In this document: piece after piece, positions 57,481-64,000 of the stretch | Layout of the letters: each line of letters begins with the position of its first letter | How positions within the stretch are numbered: the stretch's first letter is position 1 | NCBI RefSeq assembly: GCF_004664715.2 | Contig: NC_051063.1 | Span: 68,399,018-68,463,017, forward strand | Length of the DNA stretch: 64,000 nucleotides | Reading direction: 5' to 3' | Source: Peromyscus leucopus | Lineage: Eukaryota; Chordata; Mammalia; Rodentia; Cricetidae | Translations under genes and position numbers: made by a program | The notes under the pieces: generated by a model | What the model saw: only the letters and a program-made list of their open reading frames with translations | What the model was told of the DNA's origin: nothing | The model's database searches: none

Positions 57481-60045
57481 TGTCTAACCTACAGTCCATG
57501 GTGTGGGGAGGGCTGGGGAGGACTTGGGAGCCCAGGCAGGGGTGTATGGGGGGAGTGCGGAGAGCAAGTCAGTTTCAACCCTGTTCTCTTTCAAGCCTGG
57601 GTTTTTTATTATTATTATTATATTTTATTTTGTTCCTACTCGTAGGCAGCAGGTTGTTTTACTTTAGTTCAAAGAATTACGTACTGGCATGGCAAGTGAC
57701 ATTTTTGCCTTTCTCCTAATTAAAATGGAACCCCACTCTTAAAAGACACTGGTTGAAAGAATTTTTTTTTTTTTTTAATTTCAGCAACACAGCTGAGACC
57801 AGATAAAAACAGGGCATCCACATTTACCAGGGTTCAAAGTCATGTCTGCTCACTGTGAAAGGAATGCAAACTGTGCCTTCATTGTCAGGCGTGGATTCTT
57901 AGTAACTCTGCCTCATTTCCTCCCTTCCCCCTCCCTCTCCCAGGATGTACACCGGCCACCTGCACCAGCCACAGCCACCTGGTCCAACAACGTCCGTCCG
58001 CCACTCACACAGGACCGTGGCGGTCCCCTCCTGGCATGCAAATTCCTCAAATGACAGTATGACCACAAACACCTTAAGATAGCTCAAAGCATTTCTACAG
58101 AGTTTTGCTTTTGTTGTTTTGTTTCGTTGTTTTTTAAACAGCAAGGTCTTTCGCACAACAGCGTGTAGAAGATTGGGGCTCAATTCCTATCTGAAGGATG
58201 CAGTCAAGAAACAGCATTTGAGCACCCTAGCACGGAGCAGGGACAGACATACATGGGGTCCAGTGGTTGCCCAGACATGATTATGATTTTTTTGAAACAT
58301 AGTAATCATCCCTCCTGCCACCACAGAGTCTGGGTGGGTGAGAATGCTTGCATTTCCCTTGTACATTAGGGGCAGCCCCAACCACACATTACTGTGGAGG
58401 GTTTTCCTAGCCATTGCTTGGGGTCAAGTCTTTAAACCTAGAGGTTACTGCTATCGGCATAGGACCTTTTTCCTCCTGTCACTTTCCTTCAGAGATGAAG
58501 GGAAAGATTTCCCTTAGCCTGCAGCATTTATGAGCAAACCCTCCACCACCACATCCTGAAGCCATGGAAAGCATGAAGCTGCACTGCGACCTTCCAGTTC
58601 AGTGACAGGACAGGAATCCCAAGAGCAGCGGCTGCCTCCTCTGATATTTGGAAAAGTGTCATGTTTTCTTTACAGAGAAAACTGTCAGGTTGTTGTGGGC
58701 ATAAAATACAACCCTTCCTGGGTTGTGGTTTGCTTGTTTGCTACAAAATGTCACCTGGGCACATGACATGTTTTTATTTTGCTCACAGCCACACTATTTT
58801 AAGATAGTCAAATGTTGCTGAGAGAAAGTCCAGCTGCCTCCATGTCCGGTTATTTCTCTTCTTCATGACAGACCTTGAACTTCATGAGAAGAAGAGTGTT
58901 CAGACAAGAGGGCAGGTCTGAGGATGGACTCACTTGCTCGGTCTAAAGAAAGGTGACTGTGCAGACCTGCCTTTCTTCTGTGGGTGCTCTCTTTAGCAAA
59001 CTCCATTGACAAGGACTTGACTACTGACAGCAGAAACAGAGGACACACTGTGAGTGACTCTCAAAAGGCCACCAGAAGACACTCAAAGCATCCATGGAGT
59101 CGGGCTGTGGCTCCAGAATGGGGACAGATAGCCCTCTTACCTGTCACCTGCAACATGGCAGGCTGATTCTGCCTGCGTACCTTAGTTTCTCATCCTGGCT
59201 TATTTATTAAGCTCCTCTCCATTTCTGGGTACTACTTCTGGAAGCATGCCTGGGGTGGGGGGCAGTGACGCTTAGTAAATGGTGAGTGATTTACGTGATA
59301 TGAGAAGCCCAATGAAACACACTACCAGGATTTTTGCCCCCTTTTGTTCCTTCAAAAACCCAAAATACGAAAAATGTGTCCCTTTTCTGTCCCTTTTCTG
59401 TCTTAGTTAACATAAGTGTAAACATTTAAATGATGCTTCCTTTTTCCTCTTGTTAATTTAGCACTTAAAATAAAAACAAGTTACCAACAACATCAAGGCA
59501 TTTTTGCAAGTCCATTTGAATATCTGAGTATGGTGCCCATGCCAGGCCAGCCCTCCACATGCTGGCCAAAAGGATCAGGTAAGAGTCCCACCAGCAAGGT
59601 GGCATATGCAGCAAAAGTCAAGCCTAGAGATATTTCGGCTGCACCAGGACTCTTACAGGAGGAGACGGAGTCAACCTAAAAATAGGAATACCCCAACGGT
59701 GCAATAGTTGATTCCTCAATGATGCCATCCAGGACTCTGCTCAGGTCATCCCTGCCTAACACCAGCCTCTCCCCTCCTAGGATGAAGACTTCGGGGTGGA
59801 AGAGAGACCAGCACAAGGAACACTGGCTTACAAAGGTATTTGGTTTCTCTCTTAGCAGTTTGCATGATTTGAAAAATATGTCATGCAAACCAAGGAGCAG
59901 ACTCCTTAATTGCCACTGAGTTCGCAGGGTCTGCTGGGGACGCAGCTGGAAGGTTCTGTGGCTCCATGGTTAGGGCAGAATTTGAGACCTGTTCTCTTTT
60001 CATCAACTCTGTGTGCCAAATAATATTCTACTCTGAGAGAAAAAA

Positions 60046-60050
<5 letters not shown>
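57481..60050. other. Repeat-free unique sequence
   Basis: Contains (ATT)n at 57608-57622 and poly-T runs at 57762-57776 and near 58130. A short tandem 'cccttttctgt' occurs twice at 59379-59400. No SINE, L1 or LTR and no supported gene. Confidence 0.35.

Positions 60051-60090
<40 letters not shown>
60051..60090. repeat. (CA)n microsatellite
   Basis: About 40 bp of CA after an A9 run. Together with the TG tract at 60327-60372 it forms an inverted pair. Confidence 0.97.
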
Positions 60091-60092
<2 letters not shown>

Positions 60093-60325
60093 GGAGAAAA
60101 AGGGAAGGATGTTTTGCCTTTCCCCAGAAATAGGAAATTAATTTCTTGTAGTCATATACACACACATTCTGGGGCTCCAAACACCTGCCTTTCAAGAGTT
60201 TTGCTGTATTTTGGTAACTAGCCACTTCTGCCAGATTTCCATTCATTCTAAACTAGCAAACACAGAGAACTGCAGTCTTCACTGATAAAGGTTCGAATCT
60301 CCTTTTTCTGTTTGGCTTTTTTTGT

Positions 60326-60326
<1 letters not shown>

Positions 60327-60372
<46 letters not shown>
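60327..60372. repeat. (TG)n microsatellite
   Basis: About 46 bp of TG, reverse complementary to the CA tract 236 bp upstream. Confidence 0.97.
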
Positions 60373-60377
<5 letters not shown>

Positions 60378-61730
60378 TTTCCCCCAGGTTTTTCTGTTGC
60401 CTTTTCTCCACTGGTGTCCAAACACAACTGCAGTCTCCTGAAATCACGCAGCTTGTTTAGTCAGGAGCTAGCAGAACCTTTGGAAGGCAGCACACCCACA
60501 ATGTTATAGAGAGTGGTACCCGTGCCCTGCTGAGTGACAGCAGCAGCCTGATGGTACGTTTCTGGGTCAGTACCATGGTCACATGGCTTCGGAAAGCAAC
60601 GCCAAGCTCGAGGCTGGACCCCGAGCAGACCTTAGGGACACTCTTAATTCTTATGGTTCGGAAGGTAGAGGCTTCCAGAACCCTCTGCAGACACCTGACG
60701 TAGCACAAGGCACTTGCAGCTGGACACTGTTTCCCAGATGGATTCTGTATTCAATCTGTTTTCTTTCCAATGTCTGAGCTGAATAGGAGATCCTGAAAGA
60801 CAAACCTGTGCCTCTCAACATGGAAGAATGTTACTGGGGAAAAAAAAAAGTCTCCCCATTTGGAACTGAACTTTGAGCAGAGAGATGGCCCTTGACACCC
60901 TGGCCTAAATTTCAGGTTTGCTTCTGGTGGACATGAGACCTCTACGCCCAAACACACCCAGCTGAAAAGTTACACAAAGAAAACAGTCTTCAGACATCCA
61001 GAGCAGCACATTAGCTCACCTAAATGGTTTCACTTGAGAACAGGAGCCCCATGCTTCTGTCATCTTACTGTAGCAATCTGAAATTTTCTGACAGAGCCAG
61101 TGTCCATGTCTGGCAGGTATGTTACAGACCCTGCCCTTCCGAGAACTCACTCCATGCTTAAAAAAAAATAGAATAATAATTCCACAAAAATTAACATTAT
61201 TTCTCCTTGAACATATTAAGGCCAGCACCTAGCTTCTGATTGCAGAACCGTAGTTCCTTCCTCTTGGTAATATATAGTATTGAAATTCCAAAGGTCTCTG
61301 GTACATTTCAGCCGTCACCTCACGTCAAAACCATAGAGTTCAGCTATAAAAGAATATAATAAATTTAACCTGACCTAACTGGGGATTTTTTTTTTTTAAA
61401 GCAGTCTTTTTTTTGTTGTTGTTATTAATTGTGTATCTATGAGCTAAACTCCCTGTGCCCACATACTGGTTGTTTTTGTTCGGTTTGGTTTGGTATTGCC
61501 AGTGTACAATTGTGAAATTATCAAGGCTCAAATGAGAGCACTCTCACAGACTTTGAAGTGAAGTGGGCCCTTGGAAGAAAATGCAACCTTAAGGGAAACT
61601 TGAAACCGGCTTCTGAGAGGCAACTTGCACAGCCAGGATACCCTGATTGGTTCAGGACCACAGTCTTAGAGGCTGGCCCAAGGGAATATTCTCCAAGGGG
61701 ATCTTCCGGCTGCCCTTTGGCCCTTGGGCT
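60373..61730. other. Repeat-free unique sequence
   Basis: Poly-T and TTG-rich stretch at 61387-61425. The rest is unique. No gene recognised. Confidence 0.35.
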
Positions 61731-62290
61731 CCAGCCACCGGCCGTTTTGCGCTCCTGCGTGGGTGTGCGTTTCGTACACGGAAGCAAACTTGCTCACTCG
61801 GGTTCAAATGTAATCAATGTTTTTGTTTTGCAGCTTTGTAAAATGAGTCTTTGTTAGCCGAGCTCGCTCGCGTTGTTTCCCCAACACCCAAGGAAATCCC
61901 CGGCATCAGAGTGCCCCCAAAAGGCAGCCGGGAAAATGAGCAGGGGCGCTCTGACCTTTAGCGAGACAGCTAAGGTTATGCACATAACATTTGCTTGTTT
62001 ACTCTGCAAAATAAGCAACGAGTTGGAAACTCCGAGCTTCTGCCCGCGCCTCCGCGCGCACTTAAAAACACAACAACACGAACCAGGCTGCCGGGCTTCC
62101 CAGCTCGGGTGCGCAGCGGCTGTTAGCTGCTTTGCTCGCTTCTATCCCGATGCAACTTTAATAACAGGAGCCAAGACTGCTCAGAAAAATCACAGCTGTA
62201 GCTGGAGGCCAAAAGAAGAAGAAGAAAATCCACGAGAACGAGGTGCACCCCTCCCCCCCAGCCTCACCTAAGAGCAGGGTGGCACTGGGC
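61731..62290. promoter_or_regulatory. Orphan CpG-rich island
   Basis: By eye about 30 CpG dinucleotides lie between 61735 and 62150, with about 50-55% GC. I estimate observed/expected CpG near 1, far above the rest of the window. It carries 'cccgcgcctccgcgcgcac' (62043-62061) and several GCGC sites, and ends in a purine AAGAAGAAG stretch. A 132-codon plus frame (61873-62271) lies inside but resembles no family I know. Such islands away from a known gene usually mark an unannotated transcript start or a hypomethylated developmental enhancer. No TATA box is evident. Confidence 0.5.
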
Positions 62291-62640
62291 TGGGCGGGGG
62301 CAGGTGCCACTGGATAGATGGCTGCAGAGGGCTGGTGGCCACTGGTCGTTTTGATGGATATGATTATAAAAAAAAATATTAAAAAAGAAAAAGTCCAGAT
62401 CGGTTCACAGTGGACCTCAAACCATGTCAGCTAAAACCAAAGAGACAAAAAGTGACAGCTGCGGAGACTTCACTGCAGGCAGTCAACGGCGCCTGTGATT
62501 TATCGTTCCATCTGCCTCGCCGCTGTGAGGACAAGTTCCCCCTGATTTGGTTAAAATGAAAAGGACCTCAGAGAACGCAACGTGGGTTTTGAAAATGTGC
62601 AGAAACTTTTTTTTTTTTTTTAATTTCCTGATTTATGTCC
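62291..62640. other. Unique sequence
   Basis: Includes an A-rich stretch at 62366-62392 and a T15 run at about 62608-62621. Nothing recognised. Confidence 0.35.
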
Positions 62641-62655
62641 CTTTTCCCTTTCAGA

Positions 62656-62975
62656 AAGTCTGCCTGCTCAGGAGCTCAGCAGGAATCCGGGCTTGTACTG
62701 CTGCCCTCATTGGGCCCAGTGGTATTGGGGTTCAGGGCTTAGCACCCCAATCCTGGCACAGTGGCACAGCATGAGGGCGCTGGGGACTGTGGCTTGCAGC
62801 TTCCAAGAGCGCCTGGCAGCTCCTAGGCCCCAGGTGCACCCAGTCGCAAAGGGACAACAGGGCCACCAAGAGGGACCCCTGGGCCTGGCTACTCACTTGC
62901 TCCCCAACTCTCCCAGTCTGTGAGTCCCTGGAAGTACCTCCTGCTGTCGGATTCTAATAAAAGTTTTATGTGGGT
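62656..62975 (+). other. Possible polyadenylated terminal exon
   Basis: A good acceptor-like sequence (pyrimidine tract 'tcccttttccctttcag' at 62638-62655) is followed by about 300 nt of GC-balanced sequence. AATAAA occurs at 62956-62961, with a GT-rich 'ttatgtgggt' 10-15 bp after. No known protein is encoded; the frame after the acceptor reaches a stop at 62774. It could be the last exon of a non-coding RNA starting in the CpG island upstream. This is weak, as each signal alone is common. Confidence 0.18.
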
Positions 62976-64000
62976 CAGCACATTTTCAACCAATTTCCCA
63001 TGACGAGGCCTGTTGGTTTCGGTGGTGCGTGGAAACTGGTGAGCTGTACTCTCTCAGGGGCCCTGACCCCGGGCACGCACTTCCTGGCTGGAGGTTTTAG
63101 GCCTCTCTCAGGTCCGACCTGGTGTCAAAAGCTGGCCTGTCTTCTGTCTCAGGATGTTGGCTTTACCTCTCAAGTGTTTCCTGAATTTTCGAAAATTCTT
63201 TCTCTGGCTGCCTTGTCCATAGTGACTTAATGTTCAAAAAAATATTTACTTTTTTTTTTCTTTTACTTTTGAGAAAAAGAGAAGAGGGCGAAGGAAGGAA
63301 GGGGGTGGTGAGGGGGCAGGAGAGCGAGAAAGCAAGGTTTGGCAGCTACTGGATAGTAGAGCCTGCCCCCAGGGGCCAGCCCGACTCTTGGGCCATGTTC
63401 CTGTCAGGCAGGGGTCAACATGTTTTACCTCTTTTTTCATTATTCAAAATAAGTACTGATGTTATGTTTTAGCTATTTAAAAGCCAGCTGCCTTGTTCAT
63501 TTCAGATACTTCTCCTGGTATGAATGTATGTGGTAATAGCTGGTCTGTGTATCGTCTTTCACAAAATCTTGCCTTTCAGAGCCTCGGTCTTCAAATGATA
63601 TCAATCAAAATTTATGCAATTCAGAATCCATATGTATAGGGTCCCAGTTCACCTCATTTAATGATAACAGTAAACCACATGTTGTGTGCATGTCTAAAAC
63701 ACTTTTCTCCTTCTTGGCTGTGGTAACCCTAGGGGCGCTCGGCTGCCTACAGTTTGCCCAACTGCACAGCATCATACATTGATTAATACTTGGCAACAAC
63801 GGAAATCTTGAATAATAGGATGGTGAAGGAGGTAAATGCAAACTAATAAAACAAGGTGAGTGTCAATAATATTTGAAGATGTATGTTAATGTAAACAACC
63901 CAGAAAGGCCTGAGAGGCTGGGAAAGCCGGCTAATACAGGTGCTCAGAATTGGCTCTTATTAAACCGCCTTAAAGTTGATCTGCTCTCAGGAGGTGTGGT
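62976..64000. other. Repeat-free unique sequence to the window end
   Basis: T-rich run at 63249-63258 and a purine-rich stretch at 63270-63330. 63430-63900 is AT-rich, with 'ttgattaatac' and 'aatatttgaag', and may hold further regulatory sequence. No gene or transposon recognised. Confidence 0.35.

Noticed and set aside
61873..62271. 132-codon plus-strand frame inside the CpG island
   Set aside because: GC-rich islands lack stops by composition. No domain, and the peptide resembles nothing I know. Kept only as part of the island description.

Overview
The window looks like a 64 kb piece of nuclear genome from a muroid rodent, most likely a cricetid (vole, hamster or deer-mouse group). The evidence is the repeat content: B1, B2/B3, B4-type composite and ID SINEs, rodent-type L1 3' ends, and MaLR-like LTRs. 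A B1 variant with the 'gatccaggacaggcaccaaaactacac' type right half (about 12978-13024) and a roughly 450 bp composite repeat at 16596-17045 both look to me like cricetid rather than mouse/rat forms. The species call rests on recalled family features and was not checked by a database search.

I find no convincing protein-coding gene. The open frames of 60-185 codons are mostly chance frames, simple-sequence frames (GA, CA, CT) or frames inside SINEs and L1s. The only coding-like short segment I would defend at all is a possible 97-108 nt exon on the minus strand at 48232-48339. The window is therefore either intergenic or the inside of one very large intron.

Layout. (1) 1-28.1 kb is ordinary rodent intergenic or intronic sequence with many repeats: B2 at 1.96 kb, SINEs at 6.8-7.4 kb, an old L1 at 8.6-9.9 kb, B1 and ID at 12.9-13.2 kb, and an LTR at 13.7 kb. 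L1 pieces lie at 14.8-16.0 kb, a cricetid composite at 16.6 kb and a twin-primed L1 at 19.2 kb. A dense B1/B4/LTR/L1/microsatellite cluster runs from 20 to 27.9 kb. (2) 28.1-43.6 kb is strikingly poor in transposons, with only two old SINEs, at 30.4 and 36.5 kb. It holds several AT-rich, TAAT-rich, low-complexity-free segments of the kind usually seen as conserved non-coding enhancers. (3) 43.6-55.4 kb is a second repeat-rich block: MIR, B4, L1 ORF2, LTR, L1 3' UTR, an antisense L1 tail, an hAT-like fragment and B1. It surrounds a quiet island at 48.2-50.7 kb that contains the candidate exon. (4) 55.4-64.0 kb has no recognisable SINE, LTR or L1. It holds a likely conserved element at 57.0-57.5 kb, a CpG-rich orphan island at 61.7-62.3 kb and a possible polyadenylated terminal exon just after it.

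Taken together the window resembles the regulatory landscape of a developmental gene lying outside it. Eleven of the 12 L1 and MaLR-type LTR insertions I can orient lie on the plus strand. In mammals such elements are usually depleted in the sense orientation inside genes, so this weakly suggests a host transcript on the minus strand, the same strand as the candidate exon. Conservation, transcription and locus identity cannot be tested from the sequence alone.
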